DNA from: Chlorobium sp.
GTDB taxonomy: Bacteria; Bacteroidota; Chlorobiia; Chlorobiales; Chlorobiaceae
NCBI GenBank assembly: GCA_028280025.1
Contig: JANQMO010000060.1
Span: 6,847 to 70,846 of the forward strand
Reading direction: 5' to 3'
Length of the DNA: 64,000 nucleotides
Numbering within the stretch: position 1 is the stretch's first letter; the number at the start of each line of letters is the position of its first letter. A program made the position numbers and the translations under genes. The notes beneath the pieces are model-generated. The model saw nothing but the letters and a program-made list of their open reading frames with translations, did no database searches and was not told where the DNA came from. Shown in pieces: positions 52,301 through 60,230 of this stretch.

Positions 52301-52631
52301 GTTCAGGGATCTTGCCGGTATGCTCCGCTCGTTCCACTACGCGGCGTTCAGCGTGCTGGTCAACGACAAATCCATCCGGCAGGAGGATATCGAGTATCTC
52401 GAAGAGTGGGCCGAGCTTTGGAGCTACTATGTGGGACAGCACTATTTCAGCGTCTATGTCAGGGAGATAAAGAGCAAAGGCTTGATTCCCAAAGATCCCG
52501 GCCAGCAGGCTCTGCTCCTCAGGGCGTACCTTATGGACAAGGCTATTTACGAGCTGAATTATGAACTGAACAACCGGCCCGAATGGGTGGGGATTGCGCT
52601 GAAGGGGTTGCACAGGCTGCTTGAATCTTGA
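49314..52631 (+). CDS. treS-mak: trehalose synthase / maltokinase fusion
   Basis: A 1105-residue bifunctional protein. Residues 1-550 are TreS (GH13): WYKDAIIYEAHVKTFHDSNN, DDGYDIADYMDVNPDYGT, MGVDGLRLDAVPYLYEEEGT with the nucleophile Asp, LLAEANQWPEDAAEYFG with the acid/base Glu, and FLRNHDELTLEMV. Residues about 570-1105 are maltokinase (Pep2): GGKARKVVRVVVVENIEV, and the kinase catalytic IHGDYHLGQVLFTGKDFIIIDFEGEP (split). It converts trehalose to maltose and phosphorylates it for GlgE. Such TreS-Mak fusions are common outside mycobacteria. Confidence 0.95.
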   Translation: MPRVPEAYQPEPLWYKDAIIYEAHVKTFHDSNNDGIGDFEGLRQKLPYLESLGITAIWLLPFYPSPLKDDGYDIADYMDVNPDYGTIEDFKAFLDDAHGLGLKVITELVINHTSDQHAWFQRARRAKPGSPERNYYVWSRDPSKYADARIIFQDFESSNWTYDAVAEEYYWHRFYSHQPDLNFENPAVEKAIYKVLDFWLEMGVDGLRLDAVPYLYEEEGTNCENLPRTHAYLKKLRKHVDRKFPNRMLLAEANQWPEDAAEYFGEGDECHMNFHFPLMPRMFMALEMEDHFPIIDILDQTPEIPENCQWASFLRNHDELTLEMVTDEERDYMRRVYANDPKARINLGIRRRLAPLMSNNRRKVELMNIMLLSLPGTPVLYYGDEIGMGDNYYLGDRDGVRTPMQWNSDRNAGFSRANPQQLQLPVIIDPEYHYEAVNVEVQEGNINSLLWWMRHMLVTARRYKAFSRGDVAFIKTENPQVLIFTRTFEEETMLCIINLSKNPQAVSIELSEYDGFIPEEVFSLSYFPRIKSAPYTVTTGPYGYFWFRLVESHEESEDRPYLEHTFAKLSDWRELFTGKYLERMETRILPKYIHSCRWFGGKARKVVRVVVVENIEVRGYDDIRYLIVEVRYPSGSNELYQLPVSYVPATEIDQGDENFSKQVIVKIKVDEEEGYLCDAAWQKDFHTALLEMIVSLSDLKGKSGKITSLRGARLDEYLDEKPLEEIDSVLFGAEQSNTSIMYDDSLCLKIYRKISSGISPEVEICRVLTENTRFESVPFYLGTLNYSRSRRDQCSLVVLQNYVPNQGDAWKVTQNFVHRYYNDVLARQHLEESIPALPPFSAEKAPVPDVMHELIGGLYLEMVEKLAERTAGMHKALGSKRLGDDFAPEPFTTLYQRSIYQSMREQVKRGMDMLKQQKKKISVDYQELADEILDSEPAILQQLSHIKQGKIEGGKIRIHGDYHLGQVLFTGKDFIIIDFEGEPARSLSERRLKRSVFRDLAGMLRSFHYAAFSVLVNDKSIRQEDIEYLEEWAELWSYYVGQHYFSVYVREIKSKGLIPKDPGQQALLLRAYLMDKAIYELNYELNNRPEWVGIALKGLHRLLES

Positions 52632-52704
52632 TATGTAGGGTGTTATGTGTTACGGTGCAGAAACATGCTGAATCGGTATGCATTTTTCAGTTGGCGGTGG
52701 ATCG

Positions 52705-52731
52705 TAGGGGCGAAAAATTTTTCGCCCTTAC
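52705..52731. repeat. taggggc palindrome, copy 7
   Basis: GTAGGGGCGAAAAATTTTTC then GCCCTTAC; arms are longer than in copy 2 because the centre is also self-complementary. Confidence 0.8.
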
Positions 52732-52950
52732 AGCGTTGATCAGAAGCACTGTTCAGAGACGGGTGCATAACCTGAAACGGCATGTATGGTCAGGTGAAGG
52801 GAATATTCCATTCACGGTTTTTCATTACATGCTGTGCAGGCTTTTTCCGAAAGTGTCGATATGGTTTTCAAATCGATTGTCAGGCCTGGCAATTGTGCAC
52901 CAAAAGAGTATAAGGCATCACAGGATTCGCGACGCAAAAATTGGCTTGTA

Positions 52951-52974
52951 CCCGGCAGCGGGGTTTTTGCCGGG
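52951..52974 (-). terminator. hairpin after the 62-residue gene, possible terminator
   Basis: CCCGGCA and TGCCGGG arms with a ten-base loop. The T run on the minus strand (AATTTTT) comes only after several bases, so termination may be weak. Confidence 0.4.
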
Positions 52975-53003
52975 CATCAGTTGTCTTGTACAGGAAAAAA
53001 GAA

Positions 53004-53192
53004 TCAGAGGTCGAGGCGGTTTTCAAGGAAATCCTCGGATTCTGCGTCTTTCATGTCCTTCAGATCGATTTCGTAATCATCACTTTTCTTGCGCAGAATG
53101 ATTGTTCCCTGTTGATCGACAGCATAGTAGTAGACGGTATCGTCGTCAAGCTGCAGTGTCTTTCTGATTTCTGAAAATTTTGCTGATTGCAT
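53004..53192 (-). CDS. small acidic hypothetical protein, 62 residues
   Basis: MQSAKFSEIRKTLQLDDDTV followed by YYYAVDQQGTIILRKKSDDY and a highly acidic C-terminus (EIDLKDMKDAESEDFLE). A good AAGGAGA ribosome site lies before the ATG, which favours a real gene. No family recognised; the strand pattern recalls the small beta-rich domains of AbrB-like or SHOCT-size proteins, but the match is weak. It is co-directional with the 570-residue gene, 94 bases downstream of its stop. Confidence 0.65.
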   Translation of the reverse strand: MQSAKFSEIRKTLQLDDDTVYYYAVDQQGTIILRKKSDDYEIDLKDMKDAESEDFLENRLDL

Positions 53193-53286
53193 GAATGATC
53201 TCCTTGGTCCGTTTGGTTATGAACGATTCGGCTATACTGTGAATGTAGGGAGTCTTTGTTTTTTATCCATACGCTGACCGCTGCAA

Positions 53287-54999
53287 TTATTGCTTGATCA
53301 GGATTTGCTCATTGTGTCCGGGATAGAGCTGCAGCAGCACCCCTTTATCCATCATCGCGTTCCATTGATCCATCAGCATTCCTTTACCGTCGTTGCATTG
53401 AACGTTGTTCGGCCTCAGCAGTATCGGGATACGGATGGTTTGTTCCGGTTTGAGAGGCGGAATGTTGATGTAATAATCCTTCGGCTGGAAAGGAAAATAA
53501 AAGGCCTCTTTCTGCTGATGGAGCAGGCAGCTTATCGCATCGGTAGCTTTTGCTGTCGGATTGGAAACCTCGAGGAGTAGCATGGCGTCGCGGTACTGGT
53601 ATTTGGGATTCAGCCTGAGCCACTTGCTGCCGTCGGCTCCGTTTTGCGCGGTTTTTCTGACTTTCGATTCCAGATGGTTGATCACTTGCGTCACATCGTC
53701 CTCCGACAGGTAAAGCGAGACCTCCGAAGCGATCTGAGCGACAAGGTACTCTTTGCCGAGGCTCATCATGTCATCGAAATTGGGAATCGACGGTGGCATA
53801 CCCATAGCAGCCATGCCGTAGTCCAGACCGAGTTTGAAAGCCTTCTGACAGTTATCTCCGCACCCGACGGTATTCTTTGCCAGGGAAATGGCGAGCTCCA
53901 GTGCTTTTTGCTTCAGGTCGTCATAGGCATCGGCAACCCGATTGATGCAGTCCTTCACGAGCCCGACCAGGCTTTCCCAGGCATCGGTGAGCACTTCCCC
54001 GGCGTTTTTCGAGCCATCGTCACGCGGGAAAAAAATTTCATCGTCTTTGCTGTAGCCGAACATCGGCATGTCTTTCGTCACGATAAAGTGACGATCCCAG
54101 TCGGACATGTAAGGCTGGAAGGGCTCGTAGCTGACAATACTGATTTCCGGTGCGTGTATATCCGGGCGCTCAGGATTGGGATTGGGATCGCCGTACCAGG
54201 TGAATTGTGAACTGCCCGGTGTCGAGAGACGCATGATTGCGGGCTGTGAGGGGGTGGCTGTCAGATTGTTCTTGTTGTCAACCGTTATAATACGGACATA
54301 AAGCGAATAGGCGCGAGGGATTTCCGCAGTTCGTTTGAAGCGCGGTGTTGTGTCTGACTGCTGATATTCCGGTTTTTTCTGAGTTACTTTTGTCAGCGTC
54401 GGCAACGATTTTTTCTGCAAAGTCAGCGGCTGCTTCTGCTTGAACTGTTGCTTTTTCAGGGTAGGAGCCAGTGTTTTTGCCGTCGATGCTCCCTGTCCGG
54501 ACAGGGATACGGAAAGATCGATGGTGAAAAATGGTTGTTGTCCGGTGCCGGACCACTTTTGTATTGTACCTGTTTTCAATAGGCCCGGAGGTGATTGCCA
54601 GTTGTCGAAGCCGGACGGGAACGGGAACATCGAAACCTGGTAGATAGCTTTTGCAAAGCCGGTCTGTTCGGTCGACCATGACACCCACCATTTTTCAAGC
54701 TGCTTTTCAGCCGATTCGCTGCCGATGTGAACCCGCACTTCCGGTCTGCACTGGAAATGTTCCTTGCCTGGTTCACCCCTGCCGTCCCAGAGGAGAACGG
54801 TGGTTTTCGACGAGGGCAGAAGGCTCGATGACGATGGTTTCGACAGGATTGCTTTCGACGGGGTTGTTTTTTTGAATTTCGGCAGAAGTGTCGTCTGGCA
54901 GAGGCCATCGTTGCTGCCGGCTGAACCAAGGAGTACAAGAAAAAACGTCAGAAGAGCAGCTGCCGGGCTGGAGAATCGTGGTATAACCATAGGTTTCAT
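53287..54999 (-). CDS. unknown secreted protein, 570 residues
   Basis: Unrecognised. Visible: a signal peptide (PAAALLTFFLVLLGSAGS, cleavage near SNDGLCQ), a Ser/Lys/Pro-rich linker (about 45-65), a beta-rich part with WDGRGEPGKEHFQCRPEVRV and WWVSWSTEQTGFAKAIYQVS, a Lys/Gln-rich low-complexity segment (KKQQFKQKQPLTLQKKS, near 185), then an Asp/Pro-rich motif (GDPNPNPERPDIHAPE), an amphipathic helical part with a CGDNC pair, and a C-terminal beta part. Four or more Cys suggest disulfides in the periplasm. It lies 29 bases downstream of mazG, so it may be co-transcribed with it. Confidence 0.7.
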   Translation of the reverse strand: MKPMVIPRFSSPAAALLTFFLVLLGSAGSNDGLCQTTLLPKFKKTTPSKAILSKPSSSSLLPSSKTTVLLWDGRGEPGKEHFQCRPEVRVHIGSESAEKQLEKWWVSWSTEQTGFAKAIYQVSMFPFPSGFDNWQSPPGLLKTGTIQKWSGTGQQPFFTIDLSVSLSGQGASTAKTLAPTLKKQQFKQKQPLTLQKKSLPTLTKVTQKKPEYQQSDTTPRFKRTAEIPRAYSLYVRIITVDNKNNLTATPSQPAIMRLSTPGSSQFTWYGDPNPNPERPDIHAPEISIVSYEPFQPYMSDWDRHFIVTKDMPMFGYSKDDEIFFPRDDGSKNAGEVLTDAWESLVGLVKDCINRVADAYDDLKQKALELAISLAKNTVGCGDNCQKAFKLGLDYGMAAMGMPPSIPNFDDMMSLGKEYLVAQIASEVSLYLSEDDVTQVINHLESKVRKTAQNGADGSKWLRLNPKYQYRDAMLLLEVSNPTAKATDAISCLLHQQKEAFYFPFQPKDYYINIPPLKPEQTIRIPILLRPNNVQCNDGKGMLMDQWNAMMDKGVLLQLYPGHNEQILIKQ

Positions 55000-55028
55000 G
55001 ATTGTTTGTTCTATGCATTCACTCTGGT

Positions 55029-55853
55029 TTATCCTTCATCCTGTTTAACCTGTTTCCATATCGCATCGAGTGATTCGTCGGAGTGTTCCTGCCAGCTCAT
55101 TCCGGACTGTTTGACCAGTTCCTCGAGAGCCATGAACCGCTTTATGAACTTGTTGGTCGATTTACGCAGCGAATCTTCCGGATTGGTGCCGATAAATCTG
55201 CTATAGTTGACGATGGTGAAAAGAATGTCCCCGAATTCGGCTTCTTTTTCTTCTTTTGTCCCGGCATTTCTCAGTTCACCGATTTCCTCGGTGAGTTTTT
55301 CGAGCACCTTTTCAGCGTTCTCCCAGTCGAAACCGACGCCCGAAACCTTTTTCTGTACCCGGTATGCCCGCAGCAGTTCGCTCATGGCTTTCGGTACGCC
55401 GTCAAGAAGGCTTCGTCGTCCTTTTTCCTTGAGTTTCAGGGTTTCCCAGTTCTTCAGGACATCCTGTTCATTCTTGGCCTGTATTTCACCGAACACATGC
55501 GGATGGCGGCTGATCAGCTTGTCGCAGAGAGCGTCGAACACTTCCGAAAAGGTGAATTTGCCGGATTCTTCTGCCAATTCGACCTGAAAGGTCACGTGCA
55601 GTAAAAGGTCGCCCAGCTCTTTTTTCAACTCCCGGTCGTCGTTCTCGTCGATAGCATGGACCAGCTCGTAGCTTTCTTCGAGAAGCAGGTGGGCGAGCGA
55701 TGACGGAGTTTGTTTCCTGTCCCATGGGCATTGCGACCGGAGGACGGTGACAAGTTTGACTACGCGGTCAAATTTGTCCTGAACGCTGTTTCCGGTGTTC
55801 TCGAGAATATCCCGTTTCAGTTTCTCGATATCTTTCTCGTGCGCTTGAGTCAT
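55029..55853 (-). CDS. mazG: nucleoside triphosphate pyrophosphohydrolase MazG
   Basis: A 274-residue tandem MazG: first domain VLRSQCPWDRKQTPSSLAHLLLEESYELVHAID (split) with EESYE and KKELGDLLLHV, second domain with VLEKLTEEIGELRNAG and EAEFGDILFTIVNYSRF. The EExxE and ExxxD motifs bind Mg2+. It hydrolyses non-canonical or excess NTPs. Start chosen at MTQAHEKDIEKLKRD; the 14 preceding codons are not conserved-looking. Confidence 0.93.
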   Translation of the reverse strand: MTQAHEKDIEKLKRDILENTGNSVQDKFDRVVKLVTVLRSQCPWDRKQTPSSLAHLLLEESYELVHAIDENDDRELKKELGDLLLHVTFQVELAEESGKFTFSEVFDALCDKLISRHPHVFGEIQAKNEQDVLKNWETLKLKEKGRRSLLDGVPKAMSELLRAYRVQKKVSGVGFDWENAEKVLEKLTEEIGELRNAGTKEEKEAEFGDILFTIVNYSRFIGTNPEDSLRKSTNKFIKRFMALEELVKQSGMSWQEHSDESLDAIWKQVKQDEG

Positions 55854-56043
55854 GGTTATCGGTTGTAGTATTCTATCCAGGCCTGGTGCAAGCAAAGTTA
55901 ATATTACCTAAACTGAGCGTTTCAACAAATGCTCAATAAGAGTAAGCTTATAAAATAAAGTCTTTTATACTGTTAACAAGCATGACTATACGTCGCCTGT
56001 CGGGTGCGGGAAAATAACCGATAAAGAACCGCATTTGTAGAAA

Positions 56044-56184
56044 TCCCGACAAGTCGGGAAATGCCGATCATGCCGCATCTGCTTCGTTATAGGGAACTTG
56101 CGTCCCGACGTGTCGGGATACAGCGGCGTTCCCTGTGCCTTGCATCTGTGGCCCTGTGAAATATACGATCTTGATTTCACGGGG
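56044..56184. repeat. cluster of palindromes between mazG and the SDR gene
   Basis: Three hairpins in 141 bases: TCCCGAC-AA-GTCGGGA (56044-56059), TCCCGAC-GT-GTCGGGA (56103-56118) and GTGAAAT...ATTTCAC extended by CCCT/GGGG (56152-56184). The first two are the same palindrome with a different centre. The intergenic region 55854-56286 has no gene. Confidence 0.6.
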
Positions 56185-56286
56185 CTCGGCAATCGCTCAA
56201 TTTAGGTATTATATGGGCAATATTCCGTACTTTTGATCAATGCTTCTATGGCGCGGACGGGTAAGGTCTCTACTGAAAGGTTGACA

Positions 56287-56958
56287 ATGGAGTTGAGCGG
56301 AAAAGTTGCGGTTGTGACCGGGTCGAGCTCGGGAATTGGTCTGGAGCTGTGCATTTTGCTGTGCAGCAAAGGCGCAAAGGTTTATGGACTGAGCCGCAGG
56401 GAATCCAGTATCGGTCATGCTGGTTTTTTGTGGCTTAAAACCGACGTGACGCAGCCGCTCGATATCGACAGGTCGTTCGATACCATATTCAGCCGGCATG
56501 AGCACGTTGACCTCCTGGTCAATAATGCCGGGTTCGGGGTATTCGGGGATGTGGAATCCATTCATCCCGAAACCAGGCAGAGGCTTATAGCGACCAATCT
56601 TACGGCACCGTTTCTCTGTACCAGAAAAGTCGTGCCCGGCATGAAGAGACAGCAATCCGGGACTATTGTAAACATATCATCGATAGCCGGAAAACGCGGC
56701 TTCAAGGGAGGGTCGGCATATTGCGCGTCGAAGTTCGGCGTCAACGGATTTTCCGAAGCATTGATGGAGGACTTGCGCGAATTCGGGATAAGGGTCTGTT
56801 CGGTCAATCCCGGCTCGACAGATACCGAATTTTTCGATCTGGCAGGTATAGAACCAAAAAAGCTGATGAAAACAGAAGAACTTGCACGTTTCGTTCTTTC
56901 CCTGATAGAGCTTCCCGATACCATGCTGCCGGACCAGATACAGGTCAGACCGCTCTAA
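56287..56958 (+). CDS. short-chain dehydrogenase/reductase
   Basis: A 223-residue SDR, start MELSGKVAVVTGSSSGIGLE (GxxxGxG), NNAGFGVFGDVESIHPETRQ, catalytic Ser in VNISSIAGKRGFKGG, and YCASK (Y and K present). The short C-terminus lacks a substrate lid, so the substrate is open. Chosen ATG follows GAAAGG by eight bases. It precedes mnmE by 17 bases and is probably co-transcribed. Confidence 0.9.
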   Translation: MELSGKVAVVTGSSSGIGLELCILLCSKGAKVYGLSRRESSIGHAGFLWLKTDVTQPLDIDRSFDTIFSRHEHVDLLVNNAGFGVFGDVESIHPETRQRLIATNLTAPFLCTRKVVPGMKRQQSGTIVNISSIAGKRGFKGGSAYCASKFGVNGFSEALMEDLREFGIRVCSVNPGSTDTEFFDLAGIEPKKLMKTEELARFVLSLIELPDTMLPDQIQVRPL

Positions 56959-56975
56959 TTGAATGAACCTTATTT

Positions 56976-58397
56976 ATGACCAGTTCGTTGGAACAATCTC
57001 TGCAAGGCGAGCCGGTTGCGGCCATTGCCACTCCTGTCGGTGTGGGAGCGCTTGCGATTGTCAGGATGACAGGAGACGGGGTACTCGGAATTGCCGACAG
57101 GGTGTTCAAGAAAGCGCGATCGGCGGAGGGGTCTCTTGCCGACTCTTCCGGATATACTGCTCATTTCGGCAGATTATGCGATGGCGAGAGGATGGTGGAT
57201 GAGGTCATCGTGCTCGTGTTCCGCTCACCCGACTCTTTTACCACCGAAGACATGGTGGAGATTACCTGCCACGGCGGACCGGAAGTGACCAAACAGGTGC
57301 TCAAACTGCTGCTTGACAATGGATGCAGAATGGCGGAGCCTGGCGAATTCACGAGAAGGGCTTTTCTCAACGGCAGGATCGATTTGCTGCAGGCCGAGGC
57401 GATAGGCGAAATGATCCACGCCCGATCCGAGTCGGCCTACAGGACTGCAGTCAACCAGATGAAGGGAGGGCTGTCTGAGAAACTCGGCATGCTGCGGGAA
57501 CAGCTTCTGCACTCATGCGCGCTGCTCGAACTGGAGCTTGATTTCAGTGAGGAGGATGTGGAGTTCCAGAGCAGGGATGAACTGACAGAGCAGTTGGAGC
57601 GTCTGCAGGAAGAGGTTGGCTCTCTTGTCGAGTCCTACCAGCACGGCAGGTTGTTGAGCGAAGGTGTCGCAACGGCGATTGTCGGCAAACCCAACGCAGG
57701 GAAATCGACTCTCCTCAACACGCTGCTTGAAGAGGAGCGGGCGATCGTGAGCCACATGCCGGGCACAACCCGTGATTACATAGAAGAATGCTTCGTCCAC
57801 GATAAAACCATGTTCCGGCTGACCGATACGGCGGGTCTCCGCCAGGCGGAGGAGGAGATCGAGCATGAAGGAATCCGCCGCAGCTATGAGAAGATTGCAG
57901 AAGCCGACCTGATCATCTATCTGATGGATATCGGAGCTTCCGATTATGAAGAGGAGACCGAGGCTATTAACGAGCTACGGGAAAAGCACCCCGGCATACA
58001 ACTGCTGGTGATTGCGAACAAGATCGATACCGCAGAAGACAGCATTAGGCGGGCCGAGGTTGTCGGGGAAAAAACCGGGTGCAAGGTGCTGGGTATTTCA
58101 GCTCTGAAAGAGGAAGGGCTCGAGGCGTTGAAAGCCGAGATGAATACCATGGTCGAGGGATTGGACAAGCTGCATGACGCAAGCGTGCTGGTTACCAGCA
58201 TGCGCCACTACGAAGCCCTGCGAAACGCGGCAGATGCCCTGCAGAACGCCAGAGAGCTCGTCGACGCCCAGGCCGAAACCGAGCTGATAGCCTTCGAACT
58301 CCGCTCCGCCCTCGACTACGTCGGCGAGATCACCGGGAAGGTTGTTAACGAAGAAGTCCTCAATGTCATTTTCGGGCAGTTCTGTATCGGGAAATAA
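56976..58397 (+). CDS. mnmE: tRNA modification GTPase MnmE
   Basis: With MnmG it adds the cmnm group to wobble uridine of tRNAs. The 473-residue protein has the N-terminal folate-binding domain (EPVAAIATPVGVGALAIVRM), a helical domain, and the inserted G domain: GKPNAGKSTLLN (G1), TTRDYIEE (G2), DTAGLRQ (G3), NKID (G4), then the invariant C-terminus FCIGK. It is the last core gene before the AT-rich accessory region; its 3' end contains an attachment-site-like sequence. Confidence 0.97.
   Translation: MTSSLEQSLQGEPVAAIATPVGVGALAIVRMTGDGVLGIADRVFKKARSAEGSLADSSGYTAHFGRLCDGERMVDEVIVLVFRSPDSFTTEDMVEITCHGGPEVTKQVLKLLLDNGCRMAEPGEFTRRAFLNGRIDLLQAEAIGEMIHARSESAYRTAVNQMKGGLSEKLGMLREQLLHSCALLELELDFSEEDVEFQSRDELTEQLERLQEEVGSLVESYQHGRLLSEGVATAIVGKPNAGKSTLLNTLLEEERAIVSHMPGTTRDYIEECFVHDKTMFRLTDTAGLRQAEEEIEHEGIRRSYEKIAEADLIIYLMDIGASDYEEETEAINELREKHPGIQLLVIANKIDTAEDSIRRAEVVGEKTGCKVLGISALKEEGLEALKAEMNTMVEGLDKLHDASVLVTSMRHYEALRNAADALQNARELVDAQAETELIAFELRSALDYVGEITGKVVNEEVLNVIFGQFCIGK
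58380..58397 (+). other. attachment-site-like sequence at the 3' end of mnmE
   Basis: TTCTGTATCGGGAAATAA covers the last codons and stop of mnmE. The attachment site of Salmonella genomic island 1 in the same place, as I recall it, is TTCTGTATTGGGAAGTAA, differing at two positions. Most of the similarity is forced by the conserved FCIGK ending, so it shows a usable target, not proof of use. I find no second copy or integrase in the window. Confidence 0.4.
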
Positions 58398-58470
58398 ATG
58401 ATTACTCTCATTTTTTTGCTAACGCGTAATTAACGTCTAAAAAGGATAAAAATAGGTGACAACACCTACC

Positions 58471-58668
58471 CTATGCGGTGAGTATTATGTTTTTTGCAGC
58501 GTCTTTAGACTTGTTAAGATTGATCTGAAGCTCCCGTCTAACTCTGAGAAGATGCTTGTTCATTTTCTCCATAGTTTCAATGTGTTCTTCACTATCAAGT
58601 TTGACAACCTTTCCTGCTTCTTGCAGTTGAGCCTTGATTTCTTCCGCTTCGCTAACTGGCTTAATCAT
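58471..58668 (-). CDS. small helical protein of the AT-rich operon, 65 residues
   Basis: MIKPVSEAEEIKAQLQEAGK then a heptad-like helix (SEEHIETMEKMNKHLLRVRRELQINLNK split), predicted coiled coil, ending KNIILTA. No family recognised. Its ATG overlaps the stop of the peptidase-like gene as ATGA, so it is translated as part of the same mRNA. A partner or regulator of the peptidase is a reasonable guess and no more. Confidence 0.6.
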   Translation of the reverse strand: MIKPVSEAEEIKAQLQEAGKVVKLDSEEHIETMEKMNKHLLRVRRELQINLNKSKDAAKNIILTA

Positions 58669-60206
58669 GAGTTGTATGGCTTGAGGTTATGATCATAAAT
58701 GAAAAAAGGAGATAAATCTAAAGAACTATTATCTAATATACCAGAAATTTTTTCCAAACTGAACATTTTTCCTTGTATGAAAGCCATTATCAAGGGTTTA
58801 TGGTTATGGATATTGGCTTCAGTAGCGTCAAGAAGAATAAGTCCCTTTGCCTTCCGATCTTTGATAAGTTCTTTGTCAGATAACTCAGCAACCCATACAA
58901 ACTTTGCCATGGGTTTCTCTAAGATCAGTGCTTTTGGTTTCGGGTCAAAGCTTGTGTTTAGTGCAAGTTTTGCCTTATATGATCTTGTGGAGGCTAAGAA
59001 AACTCTTAAAACGTAATCAGTTGGTGTACTTTGTTTTGTGTGGTATCGAATAAGAAAGTCAGTAGCATAAGCTTTTGCCTCTAACGCTTCAAGGTAAATT
59101 CTTGGATATAGGGGGACAATGAAGTGAGTGATTTTGCACTTTTTCCATTCTTCATCTTCGTAATGTTTAGCAGGGTCTTTTAACGTTGCTTTTTGATAGA
59201 CAGGATGATTGTCATCTATAAATATGAACTTTTTTCTTATGCTGTCATAATCATAAATGTTGATTTTTTTGGTGTTTAATAGTTTTTTTTGATCATTCGT
59301 CATTGTTGGGTTTAATGTGCGCGAGTAAACTTTATCTATTTGGTCTTCTGTAATGTCTTCATGGCCGACAACAAGTAGAGCATGTCTTATGCTGCCATTT
59401 ATGTGTTCATTATCAATGCCTATTATTAAAGGAACTCCACTTTCTACGTAACAGCTTAAAAGTTGATCAAATTGAGTATTGAAATTCTTTCTGCTATAAA
59501 GTCTTGTTCCAAATCCAAATTGCTTAAGAGCATAAGAGATGTGCTCAATTCGTAAGCCTTTTGAAGGGATTTGTCTTTCGTAAGATAAGTGGTTAAGAGT
59601 TTTGATGATTGTTGAAGGGAGTGCTGGGCAATATTCAGAATACTTGTTGCCAAAATATTCCATAATAGCCCAAAGAGAAGTTTCTGCACAAGTTATTGTT
59701 TCATTGTCTTGAGTGGCATGAGGAAATCCATCAATGCTGAACTTGAGTCCATTGCACGTTGTTTTGAAATTGCTTGTGCAGCATGAGAAGTTATTATTAT
59801 TGATGGCTTCAGGAGAAATAATGCTTCTGCCAATAAAGTTAGGACAAGTCGGTCTGAGAATAAAAAAGCCTCGGTATCTATTATGCAGTTCTTTTTCTTT
59901 TTTTGGATTTCTAAAATCAGAATATTCTAAATTGTCTTTGAAGATCGATATTCTAATACAGTTCTTTTTATAACTATTTGATTTGGATGAATAATAGTTG
60001 TAGAAGCTATTTCTGTATGTTTTATCGACGTAATTGGTTTCGGCAACCAACCAAGAGTCTTTTTTTAGAATATTAATATGTGGTTTTATTCTTGTTTTGT
60101 ATAGCGTTTTGCAAAGGCTATTTCCTGCCTCAAACTCTTTTATTAAAAGTTGGGATATTAACTCTTCTGCTTGAGCCAAAGCTACGATATAGATCTCTAT
60201 ATTCAT
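58665..60206 (-). CDS. papain-like cysteine peptidase domain protein, 513 residues
   Basis: An AT-rich gene. Residues 1-160 are a helical and beta region of unknown type. From 160 to 340 a papain/C39-like fold is suggested: Gln 166 and Cys 173 in HATQDNETITCAETSLWAIM (oxyanion Gln seven residues before Cys), His 275 in GSIRHALLVVGHED, and Asp 331/332 in FIFIDDNHPVY, the right order and spacing for a Cys-His-Asp triad. Residues 350-513 look like a third beta-rich domain. No signal peptide, so an intracellular enzyme. Downstream of the hydrolase gene by 24 bases and overlapping the 65-residue gene, it forms a three-gene operon. Specificity unknown. Confidence 0.65.
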   Translation of the reverse strand: MNIEIYIVALAQAEELISQLLIKEFEAGNSLCKTLYKTRIKPHINILKKDSWLVAETNYVDKTYRNSFYNYYSSKSNSYKKNCIRISIFKDNLEYSDFRNPKKEKELHNRYRGFFILRPTCPNFIGRSIISPEAINNNNFSCCTSNFKTTCNGLKFSIDGFPHATQDNETITCAETSLWAIMEYFGNKYSEYCPALPSTIIKTLNHLSYERQIPSKGLRIEHISYALKQFGFGTRLYSRKNFNTQFDQLLSCYVESGVPLIIGIDNEHINGSIRHALLVVGHEDITEDQIDKVYSRTLNPTMTNDQKKLLNTKKINIYDYDSIRKKFIFIDDNHPVYQKATLKDPAKHYEDEEWKKCKITHFIVPLYPRIYLEALEAKAYATDFLIRYHTKQSTPTDYVLRVFLASTRSYKAKLALNTSFDPKPKALILEKPMAKFVWVAELSDKELIKDRKAKGLILLDATEANIHNHKPLIMAFIQGKMFSLEKISGILDNSSLDLSPFFIYDHNLKPYNS

Positions 60207-60230
60207 ATTGTGTGGAGTGGAATATGATTA

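Larger units (their letters stand above)
52632..53003. other. 372-base intergenic gap
   Basis: Contains the seventh taggggc palindrome (52705-52731) and a GC-rich hairpin at 52951-52974. I see no gene in the rest. Confidence 0.6.

Noticed and set aside
51435..52613. 392-codon frame antisense to treS-mak
   Set aside because: Opposes a strongly supported enzyme gene; it is the complementary-frame shadow typical of GC-rich codon third positions.
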